From the NCBI GenBank assembly GCA_012729115.1, contig JAAYDR010000071.1, positions 1 through 64,000 on the forward strand: 64,000 nucleotides of DNA, in the 5' to 3' direction. Below the pieces are notes generated by a model that was not told the origin of the DNA, ran no database searches, and worked only from the letters and a program-made list of their open reading frames with translations. The translations under genes were made by a program, and so were the position numbers. How positions within the stretch are numbered: position 1 is the first letter of the stretch; every line of letters begins with the position of its first letter. This document shows positions 36,417 to 45,439 of this stretch, piece after piece. The DNA is from Clostridiales bacterium. Its GTDB lineage: Bacteria > Bacillota > Clostridia > Christensenellales > Aristaeellaceae.

Positions 36417-37351
36417 TTCAGTATGATTCCCCTTACAATGATGTCCACAAGGATCTGTGCCAGTGAAATGGGAGCCAGCACCTTCCAGCAAAAGGAGATC
36501 ATCTGGTCAATCCTGAAGCGGGCAAAGGAGGCCCGCATCAAGGCCAGGACAAAGACGATCACAAAGACTTTCACCAAAAAGAGCAGGAAGTTGAGGATGG
36601 CGCTTTGCACGAACACCGGAATGAAGATGGCTGCAATCAGGGCGGCCACTACAACCATCTCGCTGTTCAGGGTCATCTTGAACAGGGCCAGGAGCCTTCC
36701 GCTGTACTCCGTAAAGGTTCCGCCGACGATTTCCGTTTCCGCGTCGGGGATGTCAAAGGGCACGCGCTCCAGCTTGCCCTGGGCGGAGATGATGCATATG
36801 CAGAAGGCGGGGATGTTCAGCAGCAGGTAGATGGGATGCTGATGGTAAAAGGCGGTGATTCCGCTGATGGACCAGGTGCCCGCCAGCAGGGCCGGCGCCA
36901 GCAGGGCCATGTACAGGGGCACCTCATAGGCAAACAGCTGGGTCAGGGCACGCACCCCGCCGATCTGCGCGAACAGGGAGGAGGAAAACCAGCCTGCCAG
37001 AAAGAAGCACAGGGTCGGGATGGTGAGGAAGTACAGCACCACAATCAAATCACTGGCAAAGGGCATCAGGGAGCGGGAGGACCAAATGGGCACATAGAGG
37101 AAGGCGGCGGTGGTGGCGGCCAGGGCCACCATGGGTACGGCGGCGAAGAACCGCCGGTCCGCCTCTTTGGGAATGATGGTTTCCTTGGTCAGCAGCTTGA
37201 TGATGTCCGCAAGCGGCTGATACCAGCGGGGCCCAATCCGGTTTTGCAGCCGGGCGTAGAGCTTTCTGTCAATGTACTCAAACACCAGGGAGATGGCTCC
37301 CAGGAAGAGAAAGCCGGGAAAGATCACAATGTAAAACAAGTCCAGCGCCAT
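36413..37351 (-). CDS. Hydrogenase membrane subunit, NuoH-like
   Basis: A 312-residue protein with eight hydrophobic helices. The conserved first cytoplasmic loop reads [15 protein letters not shown], followed by [13 protein letters not shown], and a later loop holds the acidic [17 protein letters not shown] stretch, all signatures of NuoH/HycD/EchB. This subunit docks the hydrophilic arm and starts the proton-transfer path. I used the ATG at 37351, which has AAAGGGGGA upstream; earlier in-frame codons overlap the large-subunit gene. Confidence 0.93.
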   Translation of the reverse strand: MALDLFYIVIFPGFLFLGAISLVFEYIDRKLYARLQNRIGPRWYQPLADIIKLLTKETIIPKEADRRFFAAVPMVALAATTAAFLYVPIWSSRSLMPFASDLIVVLYFLTIPTLCFFLAGWFSSSLFAQIGGVRALTQLFAYEVPLYMALLAPALLAGTWSISGITAFYHQHPIYLLLNIPAFCICIISAQGKLERVPFDIPDAETEIVGGTFTEYSGRLLALFKMTLNSEMVVVAALIAAIFIPVFVQSAILNFLLFLVKVFVIVFVLALMRASFARFRIDQMISFCWKVLAPISLAQILVDIIVRGIILK

Positions 37352-37367
37352 TGCATCATTCCCCCTT

Positions 37368-38573
37368 TCAGCGCAATGGGATCCTGGAAAAATCCATGCC
37401 CTGCTTACGGTACCACTGGGCCGAATACCGGCGCAGGGATTCCCAGTCCATGCTTTGCGCCTGGCCGGAGTTGGCATCAGTGACCCGCACCATGCGGTCC
37501 GTGCAGGAGAAACAGGGGTCAATGGCCGCAATTACAATCGGCACGTCTGCCAGATAGCCGCCATCCAGCATGTGGGCGATGGCAGCGGAGTTGGCTAGTG
37601 TGGGGGCACGGACCTTCACCCGGTCCGGCTTGTCGGTGCCATTGGAGCGGGTATAGTGGATGTCCTCACCCCGAGGCGCTTCGTAGCGGCTGATGCACTC
37701 CCCGGCGGGGATGCGGTTTGGCACCTTCACGGTGAGCGGCCCGTCAGGCAGCTGGTCCAGAATCTGCCGGATGATCTTGTAGCTTTCCAGCAATTCCTTC
37801 ACCCGCACCACAGTGCGGCCGTACACGTCCTCATGGTCATCGGTGATCACCTGGAAATCCAGGTTGGGATAGATCCCGTTGGGATCGTCCCGGCGCACGT
37901 CCCGGCCCACTCCGGAGGCCCTCAGCACGGGTCCGGTGGTGTCAAAACGCAGGGCATCGGCCTTGGAAAGCTTGCCCACTCCGGACAGGCGCAAATACAC
38001 CGTTTCCTCGCCCAGGATCACCCGGCTGTAGTACTCGGTACGCTCCTGAAGTTGGCCCACAGCTTCCCGGATTTTGTCCGCCATTTCCGGTGTCACATCC
38101 CGGCGAACGCCGCCCAGGGTGTTCATCCCATAGTTGATCCTGTTGCCGGTGAGCATTTCCAGGATGTCCATGACGATCTCCCGGTCCTTCCAGGCGTACA
38201 TGAACAGGGTCATGAACCCGATCTCATGTCCGGCAATGCCCAGCCAGAGCATGTGGCTGTGGATACGCTCCAGCTCGCCAATCAGGGCACGGATGTACAG
38301 GGCACGCTGGGGAACCTCCACCCCCGCCAGATCTTCCACGGTCTGCACATAGCAGGTGGAGTGGGAATGGGAGCAGATGCCGCAAATGCGCTCCAGCAGA
38401 TAGACATTTTGCAGATAGGTTCTGGACTCCGCGGCTTTTTCCATGCCCCGGTGATTGTAGCCGATACAGACCTGGGAGGCAGCCACCCGCTCGCCTTCCA
38501 GCAGCAGATTAAAGCTCTCCGGCTCTTCCAGGGCCGGATGCTGGGGCCCAAGGGGCACCATGATCTTGCTCAT
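37368..38573 (-). CDS. Group 4 [NiFe] hydrogenase large (catalytic) subunit, NuoD-like
   Basis: A 401-residue large subunit. Both Ni-binding motifs are intact: RICGIC with Cys64 and Cys67, and DPCFSC with Cys354 and Cys357. In complex I NuoD these cysteines are lost, so this is a hydrogenase. After Cys357-Thr-Asp-Arg360 there is a 41-residue C-terminal extension, the kind removed by the endopeptidase encoded in the same operon. It is not fused to the NuoC-like domain, unlike HycE of formate hydrogenlyase. Start at 38573 lies seven bases after GGAGG and overlaps the NuoC-like stop. It should make H2 with electrons from ferredoxin, or run in reverse. Confidence 0.95.
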   Translation of the reverse strand: MSKIMVPLGPQHPALEEPESFNLLLEGERVAASQVCIGYNHRGMEKAAESRTYLQNVYLLERICGICSHSHSTCYVQTVEDLAGVEVPQRALYIRALIGELERIHSHMLWLGIAGHEIGFMTLFMYAWKDREIVMDILEMLTGNRINYGMNTLGGVRRDVTPEMADKIREAVGQLQERTEYYSRVILGEETVYLRLSGVGKLSKADALRFDTTGPVLRASGVGRDVRRDDPNGIYPNLDFQVITDDHEDVYGRTVVRVKELLESYKIIRQILDQLPDGPLTVKVPNRIPAGECISRYEAPRGEDIHYTRSNGTDKPDRVKVRAPTLANSAAIAHMLDGGYLADVPIVIAAIDPCFSCTDRMVRVTDANSGQAQSMDWESLRRYSAQWYRKQGMDFSRIPLR

Positions 38574-39046
38574 ACGCTCGCCTCCTGTCCGGCTCCGCCG
38601 GCTTGTTTGGGCTTCCAACTCTTGCGCAGGGGATACTCACCCTGGGGCCAATTGTCCGGCAGGGGGTACTGCCTGCCCTCCGGCAGACCTTCCACCTTGA
38701 TGCCCAGCAGCCCTTCCAGCTCACGCTCGTAGAAGGTGGCGCCCTGGTAGATGGAAAGCACCGTAGGAATCACCACAGGTTCCTGGTAGGGAGCCGTGCG
38801 CTTAAGGGTCAGCAGCAGGCCGTCATCTTTGGATATATGGTAGAGTAACTCATACTCCTTGCCGTTGTCCAGCCCCGTGATGGTGCACAGGTGACGGAAG
38901 TTCAGTTCCTCATAGCAAAAGGACAGCGCCTCCACAAGCAGCTCGTTGGGGACGGACAGGTAGATCCGGTGATGCTTCACCACAGCCTGCTCTGCGGCAA
39001 CGGAGGGAAACCGTTCCGCGATTTTTTGCAACACTTCATTTTCCAT
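38570..39046 (-). CDS. Hydrogenase subunit, NuoC-like (30-kDa)
   Basis: A 158-residue NuoC-type subunit. The RHLCTITGLDNGKEYELLYHI block corresponds to the conserved core, and YQGATFYERELEGLLGIKVEG is the family's C-terminal signature (WxxREVYDxxGI in complex I). It packs against the small and large subunits in the hydrophilic arm. The ATG at 39046 lies nine bases after GGAGG; a GTG two codons earlier is less likely. It overlaps the small-subunit gene by 11 bp. Confidence 0.9.
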   Translation of the reverse strand: MENEVLQKIAERFPSVAAEQAVVKHHRIYLSVPNELLVEALSFCYEELNFRHLCTITGLDNGKEYELLYHISKDDGLLLTLKRTAPYQEPVVIPTVLSIYQGATFYERELEGLLGIKVEGLPEGRQYPLPDNWPQGEYPLRKSWKPKQAGGAGQEASV

Positions 39047-39482
39047 CTTCACTGGCCTCCAGTTTTGATAAGAGCTTTACCACGCCGTCAATAATGGCTT
39101 CCGGCCTGGCAGGGCAGCCCGGCACGTACATGTCCACAGGAATGGCCTGGTCCACGCCGCCCTCAATGCAGTAACAGCCGTCAAAAACACCGCCGGAGCA
39201 GGCGCAGGTGCCCACCGCCATCACAAACTTGGGCTCGGGCATCTGTTCATACACGGTAACCAGCCTTTCCCGCTGCTGGAGGGACACAGGGCCGGAGCAA
39301 ACCAGCACGTCGGCATGCCGGGGGGAGCCTTTTTGCACCATGCCAAAGCGCTCCACGTCGTAGCGGGGGGTGAGGGCGCATAACACCTCGATATCGCAGG
39401 CATTGCACGCTCCGGAATTGAAATGGACGATCCAGGGGGATTTGCACCGGGCCCAGGTAATCAGCTTGTCAACGACTTTCAT
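39036..39482 (-). CDS. [NiFe] hydrogenase small subunit, NuoB-like
   Basis: A 148-residue small subunit carrying the single proximal [4Fe-4S] cluster. Four candidate ligands are in the standard places: GACNACD (Cys-x-x-Cys), the first Cys of GTCACSGG and the Cys of VPGCPARPE. It passes electrons from the NuoI-like subunit to the NiFe site. The ATG at 39482 is seven bases after GGAGG and overlaps the NuoA-like gene by 14 bp. Chain length fits single-cluster group 4 small subunits. Confidence 0.94.
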   Translation of the reverse strand: MKVVDKLITWARCKSPWIVHFNSGACNACDIEVLCALTPRYDVERFGMVQKGSPRHADVLVCSGPVSLQQRERLVTVYEQMPEPKFVMAVGTCACSGGVFDGCYCIEGGVDQAIPVDMYVPGCPARPEAIIDGVVKLLSKLEASEDGK

Positions 39483-39807
39483 CTGGCGACCTCCGAAGCA
39501 AAGCGAATAACCCAAGGGCGGTAACACCCAGGTAGACCCCCATCTGCAGGGACAGCCCGCCGGGGTCCGAGGCCACCACCAGGGCGATGACGTGCATCAT
39601 GGTGAAAAACAGGGCAAATTTGAAGAATTCGCCGTATTCGGGTTGAGCCTGGTTCTGCTCCATGGTTTCGCCGCAGGCGTAGGATTGGAGCTTTCGATCC
39701 GTCATCTTGCCTTGAGGAGCCAGGCCCTTTGTCAGGGTGGATAAGGCCCAGCACAGGCCCAGCAGGATGAGAAAGGCAACAGGAGGGGAGAGCAACAGAT
39801 GTTCCAT
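39469..39807 (-). CDS. Hydrogenase membrane subunit, NuoA-like
   Basis: A 112-residue protein with three hydrophobic helices (about 8-25, 62-80, 88-105). Between helices 1 and 2 lies a loop reading KLQSYACGETMEQNQ, followed by YGEFFKFALFFTMMHVIALV. This matches NuoA of complex I, including the loop cysteine that corresponds to the flexible ND3-loop cysteine. NuoA is a hallmark of complex I and Fpo and, as far as I know, is not a general component of Ech, Mbh or formate hydrogenlyase, so its presence beside a Ni-binding subunit is notable. AAAGGAGG precedes the ATG. Confidence 0.85.
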   Translation of the reverse strand: MEHLLLSPPVAFLILLGLCWALSTLTKGLAPQGKMTDRKLQSYACGETMEQNQAQPEYGEFFKFALFFTMMHVIALVVASDPGGLSLQMGVYLGVTALGLFALLRRSPDESR

Positions 39808-39833
39808 GGGCGGCCTCCTTTCAAAGGGCTATG

Positions 39834-40142
39834 TTATCCCTTCAGGTTGTTCAGATCATCGGTGTTCAGGTGACCGTTTTGGCGGTAGACACCAAAGACG
39901 ATGCCAACGGACACCACCAGCAGCATTACCTCGATGATGATGATCGTAATGGCGTAGGACTGGGCGGCGGCCATCTGGTCGGTTACATATCCTACGCAGA
40001 TCATCATCAGCGAGACCGCCTTGGTGATAATTTCCAGAGACAGAAGGATGCGCATCAGGTTGCGTGTGATAATCAGGCTGTATACGGCGGTGGTTACCAG
40101 CAGCGCCGCAGCGGTCAGAAACAGAGCGAAAACCGACGTCAT
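39834..40142 (-). CDS. Hydrogenase membrane subunit, NuoK/MrpC-like
   Basis: A 102-residue, three-helix subunit. The pattern RNLMRILLSLEIITKAVSLM in helix 2 carries the conserved membrane Glu of NuoK, and a further Glu in helix 3 (IIIIEVMLLVVSVGI) is also conserved in the family. These residues belong to the proton path linking the hydrogenase arm to the antiporter-like subunits. The ATG at 40142 overlaps the NuoJ-like stop (ATGA), and the longer frame upstream is only a shadow. Confidence 0.9.
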   Translation of the reverse strand: MTSVFALFLTAAALLVTTAVYSLIITRNLMRILLSLEIITKAVSLMMICVGYVTDQMAAAQSYAITIIIIEVMLLVVSVGIVFGVYRQNGHLNTDDLNNLKG

Positions 40143-40651
40143 TTCTCCGCACCCTCCTTTTTGAAGAAGATCAGTACGCCATAGACGCCCACCAGCACAA
40201 TGCATATCTGGGCCAGCAGATCCGTCTGACGCAGGTTCCAGATCATCTCTTTCCCCGCGGATTCAGGGTCCAGAACCGGGAGCAGACGGGTCAGGGGCCC
40301 ATTGAGAAAGGGCAGCAACACCGACAGGCAAAGGGCCAGTACCAGCAGCAACGCGATGGGCAGGTACCGAAAGCGCTTCCTGCGCTTGCGTTCCCGCTCC
40401 TCCGCCTCCTGCTTGGTCAGCACTTTGGTCATGCTGATGGTGCTCACAAAGATCACCGTGATCAGCCCGGCGCAGACAGAAAGCTCAAAGACGGCCGCCA
40501 GGTGGGCACCCAGCATGTACATCACAACGGCCAGGATGCCGCTGACCAGAGCCAATCCGATGCAGGCTTTGAGCAGATCCCGCATCATCACAACCAAAGC
40601 CGCGGAGATCACCAGCGCGGCCAGCATTACGATCAACCATGCCTCATTCAT
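40139..40651 (-). CDS. Hydrogenase membrane subunit, NuoJ-like
   Basis: A 170-residue, five-helix subunit. AVFELSVCAGLITVIFVSTISM in the third helix is the equivalent of the NuoJ pi-bulge helix; an arginine/lysine-rich loop (ERERKRRKRFR) separates it from the C-terminal helices. Relationship to the MbhD/MbhE (MrpA/MrpB-like) pair of archaeal hydrogenase is possible because these share this fold. The ATG at 40651 lies eight bases after GGAGG. It is followed immediately by the NuoK-like gene, as in complex I operons. Confidence 0.83.
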   Translation of the reverse strand: MNEAWLIVMLAALVISAALVVMMRDLLKACIGLALVSGILAVVMYMLGAHLAAVFELSVCAGLITVIFVSTISMTKVLTKQEAEERERKRRKRFRYLPIALLLVLALCLSVLLPFLNGPLTRLLPVLDPESAGKEMIWNLRQTDLLAQICIVLVGVYGVLIFFKKEGAEK

Positions 40652-40678
40652 AAGCTTACCCTCCATCCTTGCGCGTCA

Positions 40679-42091
40679 TCAGAGCATGCCGTTGCCCCGA
40701 AGAAGCATCAGCAACACGGGGAACACCAACCCGGCCAGGACGTTGACGGCGGCCAGGGTCAACTCCACGAAACGCAGCCGTCCGCGGCATTCCGTCACAT
40801 GGGCAAGCTTTTCATTCAGCTTCCCATAAAAAACCTTCTTTTGAAGCACCAGGAAGTAGGTCAGCGTCAGTACGCTGGATACCAGCGCTGCCAGGGCCAC
40901 CCAGGGAGATATCTGCCACAGGGCGATGACGATGAGCAGTTTGCTCCAGAAGCCCGACAGCGGAGGAATGCCCGCCATGGATAAAAGTCCGATGACAGAG
41001 GTGACGCCGGTGATAGGCATCCTTTCGGCCAGGCCGCCCATCTCGTCCATGTTTCGGGTGTGGGTTTCATGCAAAATGGCGGCCGCATCCACAAACAGCA
41101 GGGACTTGAAGGTGGCGTGGTTGAAGAAATGCATCATGGCCCCCACAAAGCCGATGGCGGAGCCCGTGGACGCACCCAGAACGATGTACCCGATCTGGCT
41201 GACGCTGGAGAAGGCCAGCATCCGCTTGAGGTCGTTTTGCCCCAGGGCTCCCAGCGCCCCGATGATTACCGAGGCAAGGCCCAGGATCAGCATCACCTGG
41301 CCCAGCCTCGGGTCAAACCCAAACACGTCCCGGTACAGGCGGATCATGGAGTACACGCCGGACACCTTGATGACGATCCCGGCCAGGACCACGGAGACAG
41401 GGGAGGGGGCGCTGGAATGGGCGTCGGGTACCCAGGAATGGAAGGGAACCGCGCCCGACTTGATGGCGATGGCGGAGGTGTAGAGCACCAGGGCAGCGGT
41501 CACCAGGGTAGGATGCTCCCCGCCCCGGGTCTGAAGATAGGAAGCCACTGCCTCAAAGGAGGTGTCCCCCACCAGCAGGAAGAGGAAAGTCAGGCCGCCC
41601 AGCATCATGGCTGTGGCCAGAGCGCTCATCAGGAAATACTTGAAGGCGCCCTCCAGCTCGTCCCGCTTGCGGTTGATGGCAATGAGCAGGAAGGAGGAAG
41701 CGCCCGTAACCTCGATGAAGGCATACAGGCTGAAGAGGTCCCGGACCATCACGATGCCATTCATGCCCATCATCAGCAGCAGCATGGTGCCGCCGAAGGT
41801 GAACCGGTGAGACTTCACCAGTTCCTCCGCCACCAGCAGCGTTACGCAGCATATCATTGCAATCATAAACAGCACCACAGCGGAAATCAGGTCCACCGTC
41901 ACCGTGCCAAAAAAGGTGGATGTCATCGCTTCACCGGTGGTGAAGCACCGGACCACGGCATAAGCCGCCAGTACCAACTGGCACAGGGACGCAATCAGCG
42001 CCGCAAAAAACGCGCTTCTGCGGTCGATCCAGGTATACAGGTTCAGGACCACCACCGCCAGCAGCGGGATGCCCAAAAACAAAATTGGCAT
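40679..42091 (-). CDS. Antiporter-like subunit 3 of the hydrogenase (NuoN/M, MrpD family)
   Basis: A 470-residue protein with about fourteen transmembrane helices. It keeps the key charged residues of the proton-translocating family: Glu in SLYAFIEVTGASSF (helix 5) and Lys in AIKSGAVPFHSWVPDAHSSAPSPVS (helix 7), and it has the LKRMLAFSSVSQIGYIVLG block. It is 22 bp downstream of the NuoL-like gene and upstream of the NuoJ-like gene. AAAGGAGG precedes the ATG. It should couple H2 evolution to transport of H+ or Na+; which ion cannot be told by eye. Confidence 0.92.
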   Translation of the reverse strand: MPILFLGIPLLAVVVLNLYTWIDRRSAFFAALIASLCQLVLAAYAVVRCFTTGEAMTSTFFGTVTVDLISAVVLFMIAMICCVTLLVAEELVKSHRFTFGGTMLLLMMGMNGIVMVRDLFSLYAFIEVTGASSFLLIAINRKRDELEGAFKYFLMSALATAMMLGGLTFLFLLVGDTSFEAVASYLQTRGGEHPTLVTAALVLYTSAIAIKSGAVPFHSWVPDAHSSAPSPVSVVLAGIVIKVSGVYSMIRLYRDVFGFDPRLGQVMLILGLASVIIGALGALGQNDLKRMLAFSSVSQIGYIVLGASTGSAIGFVGAMMHFFNHATFKSLLFVDAAAILHETHTRNMDEMGGLAERMPITGVTSVIGLLSMAGIPPLSGFWSKLLIVIALWQISPWVALAALVSSVLTLTYFLVLQKKVFYGKLNEKLAHVTECRGRLRFVELTLAAVNVLAGLVFPVLLMLLRGNGML

Positions 42092-42113
42092 AGGCTTGCC
42101 TCCTTTCGTTCTC

Positions 42114-43964
42114 TCAGGCCCACAAATAGATCAAAGCGACGATGACGACCCCGGTCAGAACCCAGACCATGTAGCGGGCCTGGCTGCCGTTGTGGGCCTT
42201 TTTCAGCATCAGGGAAAAGAAACCCACCACACGGACCAGGCCTACGTCATAGAACCAGCTGATGCCGTTGTTGACGGCCAGGGACAACCTGGCGTACCCG
42301 TCCTTCACGCCCCGGGCCCAGTAATAGGGATCAAAGGCATGGTTTTCCGCCAGATGGTAGACCAGGCGAAGCACGGGCGCGTGGTGGTAGTGGTCCGCCG
42401 ACTCAATGCCCCTGCCGGTCTTTTTGTAGCCGCGCCAGTGATCCAGGGCTGCCAGCAGCAGCAGTCCCACGGAGATTCCCACCAGCACCCAACTGGTATG
42501 GGTCCCGATGTGGGCAGCGTGGCTCCCGCCGCCATGGCCGCCCAGGATGGGCAGCAGCACATGGTCAATCAAGGGCTGCTTGAGAATTCCCAGCGCAATA
42601 CAGGCGGCAGCCAGAATCACCATGGGCAGCAGCATGGCGCGGGGGGCTTCCTTCACGTTTGCCTGATCCGGGCCGGGCTTGCCAAAGAAGGCCGCGTGAC
42701 CCAGCTTCAGGAAGGAGACGGGGGTGAAGAATGCGCCCACGGCAGCGATGATGTAGAAGATCATTCCCCGCTCCAGGGCTCCGTCAAAGATCAGCTCCTT
42801 GGAGAAAAAGCCGTTGGTCATGGGAAATCCGGCGATGGCGGCAGCAGCGATCAGGAAGCAGATCATGGTCACGGGCATCTTTTTGCCCAGGCCGGAAAGT
42901 TTGTTGAGGTTTGTGGTGCCTGCCTGCTTTTCCACAGCTCCGGCGGTCAGAAAGAGGCAGCACTTGTAGACGGCGTTGTTGAGCATGTGGAACAGGCCGC
43001 CGATGATTCCCACAGGCAGCGCCGTGCCGATTCCCAGGATCATATAGCCCACCTGGCTGACGGCGTGGTAGGACAGCAGCCGTTTGAAATCCCGCTGGAT
43101 CAAAGCCATCATTACCGCAAAGATGATCACGCACACACCCAGGATCATCAGGGCCATGCTCATGGGAGAGCCGGGGTCCAGGGGGAACATGTCCAGGGTA
43201 ATTCGCGCCAGGAGGTAAATACCCAACAGCTTTTCCAAAGCGCCCGGCAAAAAGGCCATAAAGGGCATGGGCGCGTCGTTGGCTGCGTCAGGAATCCAGG
43301 TGTGGAAGGGCATGGAGCCTGCCTTGGAGATGGCTCCCACCACCAGCAGCACAAAGGCCACGGCTCCCCAGCCGGAAATCTCCAGATGGATATGAGCCAT
43401 ATCCAGGGTCCCAGCCAGGTAAGCCGTCATGCCGATGCCCAGCATCATCATCAGATCCGTGGCTCCGGCGATCATCAGGGCTTTTGTGGCGGTTTTCTGG
43501 GCCCCCCTGCCACCAGAGATGATCATGCCGTACATCGTCCCCATGATCGCTTCCCAGAAAAACAGCAACACCAGCAGGTTGCCTGCCAGCACCGCACCGC
43601 TGGCCAGGCTTTGGGTTACCATCATGCAGAAGTAAAACAGGGGCCGGTAGGCCTTGCCCTTGGAGAATGCCGCCGTGTACAGGCTCACCAGCAGGCCCAG
43701 GGCGGAGGCGCAAAATACGATAAAGCCGCTGAAATGGTACCAGCGCAGGGAGAAATCCATGCCAAAGCCGCTCCAGGGGGCTGTGAGGGCTACCTCCTTG
43801 CCCAACAGCAGGCAGGCCAGGACAAACTGAACCAGGGCGCTCAGGACAAGCACGATCTCCTTGCCCCGTGGCCATTTGCGGGGAATGAGCAGGGACAGGG
43901 TCCCCAGGGAAGCGGGGACGGCCAGGAGCCAAATCATCAGGGATTGTTCCACAGTCATCATCAT
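42114..43964 (-). CDS. Antiporter-like subunit 2 of the hydrogenase, long NuoL-type with C-terminal extension
   Basis: A 616-residue protein, the longest of the three antiporter-like subunits. Conserved Glu lies in FFWEAIMGTMYGMI (helix 5) and Lys in AISKAGSMPFHTWIPDAANDAPMP (helix 7); IQRDFKRLLSYHAVSQVGYM follows. After the antiporter core, residues ~465-616 form a His-rich cytoplasmic or amphipathic segment (GHGGGSHAAH) and two more helices, reminiscent of the lateral helix of NuoL. It overlaps the upstream antiporter-like gene by 4 bp (ATGA). Its role is ion translocation. Confidence 0.92.
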   Translation of the reverse strand: MMMTVEQSLMIWLLAVPASLGTLSLLIPRKWPRGKEIVLVLSALVQFVLACLLLGKEVALTAPWSGFGMDFSLRWYHFSGFIVFCASALGLLVSLYTAAFSKGKAYRPLFYFCMMVTQSLASGAVLAGNLLVLLFFWEAIMGTMYGMIISGGRGAQKTATKALMIAGATDLMMMLGIGMTAYLAGTLDMAHIHLEISGWGAVAFVLLVVGAISKAGSMPFHTWIPDAANDAPMPFMAFLPGALEKLLGIYLLARITLDMFPLDPGSPMSMALMILGVCVIIFAVMMALIQRDFKRLLSYHAVSQVGYMILGIGTALPVGIIGGLFHMLNNAVYKCCLFLTAGAVEKQAGTTNLNKLSGLGKKMPVTMICFLIAAAAIAGFPMTNGFFSKELIFDGALERGMIFYIIAAVGAFFTPVSFLKLGHAAFFGKPGPDQANVKEAPRAMLLPMVILAAACIALGILKQPLIDHVLLPILGGHGGGSHAAHIGTHTSWVLVGISVGLLLLAALDHWRGYKKTGRGIESADHYHHAPVLRLVYHLAENHAFDPYYWARGVKDGYARLSLAVNNGISWFYDVGLVRVVGFFSLMLKKAHNGSQARYMVWVLTGVVIVALIYLWA

Positions 43965-45400
43965 TTGAGGATCACCGCCATTTGCGTCACAATCTTTTCC
44001 ACATAATCCGCGGGAGTCGCCACCAACAGGCCGCTGACCAAAGAGAGAACCGCCAGCAGGCTCACGGAGGCCACCATGGTGGGAGTGGCGTCATGGGCAT
44101 CGGGATATGTCTCCCGGGGTTCCCCCAGGAACACCAGCATAAAGGCCCGCATGAGGTAAATCAGGGTCATCACGGCACTGATAATGAACACAATGGCAAT
44201 GATCGGCTGTCCAGCCTCCACGGTGCCGGCAATGACCATGTATTTGCTGAAGAAGCCGCCAAAGGGAGGCAGGCCCATCACCGAGAAAGCGCACAGCAGA
44301 AAGCTGACGGCTGTGACCGGCATTTGCTTGAACAGCCCACCCATCCTGCGGATGTCCTTGGTGTGGCAGGCGTGCTCGATGATGCCCGCGCACAGAAACA
44401 GTCCCGCCTTGGAGACGGCGTGCATGAGGATGTACAGCAGCCCGCCGGCCAGGGAGAGTTCCCCGCCCACGGAAAGCCCGAGCATGATAAAGCCCAGCTG
44501 GCTCACTGTGGAGTAGGCGATGATCCGCTTGATATCGTCCTCCCGGATGGCCGCTCCCGCGGAGAGCATGGCGCTCACCGCTGCGATCACAGGCACAATC
44601 ACATGAAATACCTGGGAAATCTCAAAGTTCACCACAAACAGCCGGGTGAATACATACACGCCTATTTTCACCAGCACCGCTGCGTGCAGAAGGGCTGTGG
44701 CCGGGGTGGGGGCTACGCCGCCGTCCGCCAGCCAGGAGTGCAGCGGCAGGGTGGCGGACTTGGAGAGAATGCCAAAAAGAATGAGAATCACGGCCAGATC
44801 GGAAATCGGCTTTCTTTTCAGCACGGTCAGATCAAAGGTGCCGTACTGCTGATAGATGGCAATGAATCCGCCCAGCATAATCAGCGCTCCGGCTCCGGTG
44901 ATCAGGAAAGCCTTGTTGGCCCTGCGCACGTATTCCTTCTCCCGAAAGAAGCCGATCAGCCTCCAGCAGCAGATGGCGGAAATCTCCCAGAAGGTATACA
45001 GGAAGATCAGGTTGGTGGTCAGGGTGATGCCCATCATGGCCCCAATAAACAGCACTACAAAGAAGTAGTATTCACCCTGATGAGGGGAATGGGCGATATA
45101 TCCATAGGAGTACAGCACGATGATCAGCCCCAGAAAGGCGCTGATCAAGGCCATGAACACGGCCAGACCGTCCGCCATAAGGCCAAAGCTCAGCCCCAGG
45201 GGAAGGGGGATCGTCAGGGAGACAGGCGTCCCGGACAGCGCGTCGGGCAGCAGGGAAAGAAGCGCCACAAAAGGAACCAGGACCCCCAAAAAGGCCAGCG
45301 CGTTGCGAAACTTCGCGGACAAACGGCCGGTGACCGGCAGCAGGCATGCGCCCAGGATGGGCACAAACACCACCGCCAACAGCAGGGACGGACTTACCAT
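43961..45400 (-). CDS. Antiporter-like subunit 1 of the hydrogenase (NuoL/N, MrpD family)
   Basis: A 479-residue protein with about fourteen helices. The N-terminal LMADGLAVFMALISAFLGLIIVLYSYGYI block is typical of NuoL/MrpA N-domains. Glu in TFWEISAICCWRLIG and Lys in GILSKSATLPLHSWLADG mark the two key antiporter positions, followed by DDIKRIIAYSTVSQLGFI. It is the first gene of the 12-gene hydrogenase operon, with GGGGG nine bases before the ATG and a strong promoter and palindrome ~70 bp upstream. Confidence 0.92.
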   Translation of the reverse strand: MVSPSLLLAVVFVPILGACLLPVTGRLSAKFRNALAFLGVLVPFVALLSLLPDALSGTPVSLTIPLPLGLSFGLMADGLAVFMALISAFLGLIIVLYSYGYIAHSPHQGEYYFFVVLFIGAMMGITLTTNLIFLYTFWEISAICCWRLIGFFREKEYVRRANKAFLITGAGALIMLGGFIAIYQQYGTFDLTVLKRKPISDLAVILILFGILSKSATLPLHSWLADGGVAPTPATALLHAAVLVKIGVYVFTRLFVVNFEISQVFHVIVPVIAAVSAMLSAGAAIREDDIKRIIAYSTVSQLGFIMLGLSVGGELSLAGGLLYILMHAVSKAGLFLCAGIIEHACHTKDIRRMGGLFKQMPVTAVSFLLCAFSVMGLPPFGGFFSKYMVIAGTVEAGQPIIAIVFIISAVMTLIYLMRAFMLVFLGEPRETYPDAHDATPTMVASVSLLAVLSLVSGLLVATPADYVEKIVTQMAVILK

Positions 45401-45439
45401 GACATGATACCCCCAGCATAGAATCAGGCAACAAATGAT

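Noticed and set aside
42069-44006. 645-codon plus-strand frame opposite the NuoL-like gene
   Set aside because: It is the antisense shadow of a transmembrane protein gene; it is rich in His, Gln and Gly and has no domain.
35576-45400. Calling the operon NADH:quinone oxidoreductase (complex I)
   Set aside because: The NuoE, F and G genes are absent, the large subunit keeps all four Ni ligands and a maturation protease is present, so hydrogenase is the right call.
43982-45421. 479-codon plus-strand frame opposite the first antiporter-like gene
   Set aside because: Same reason: antisense shadow, low-complexity His/Gln-rich product and no ribosome-binding site.
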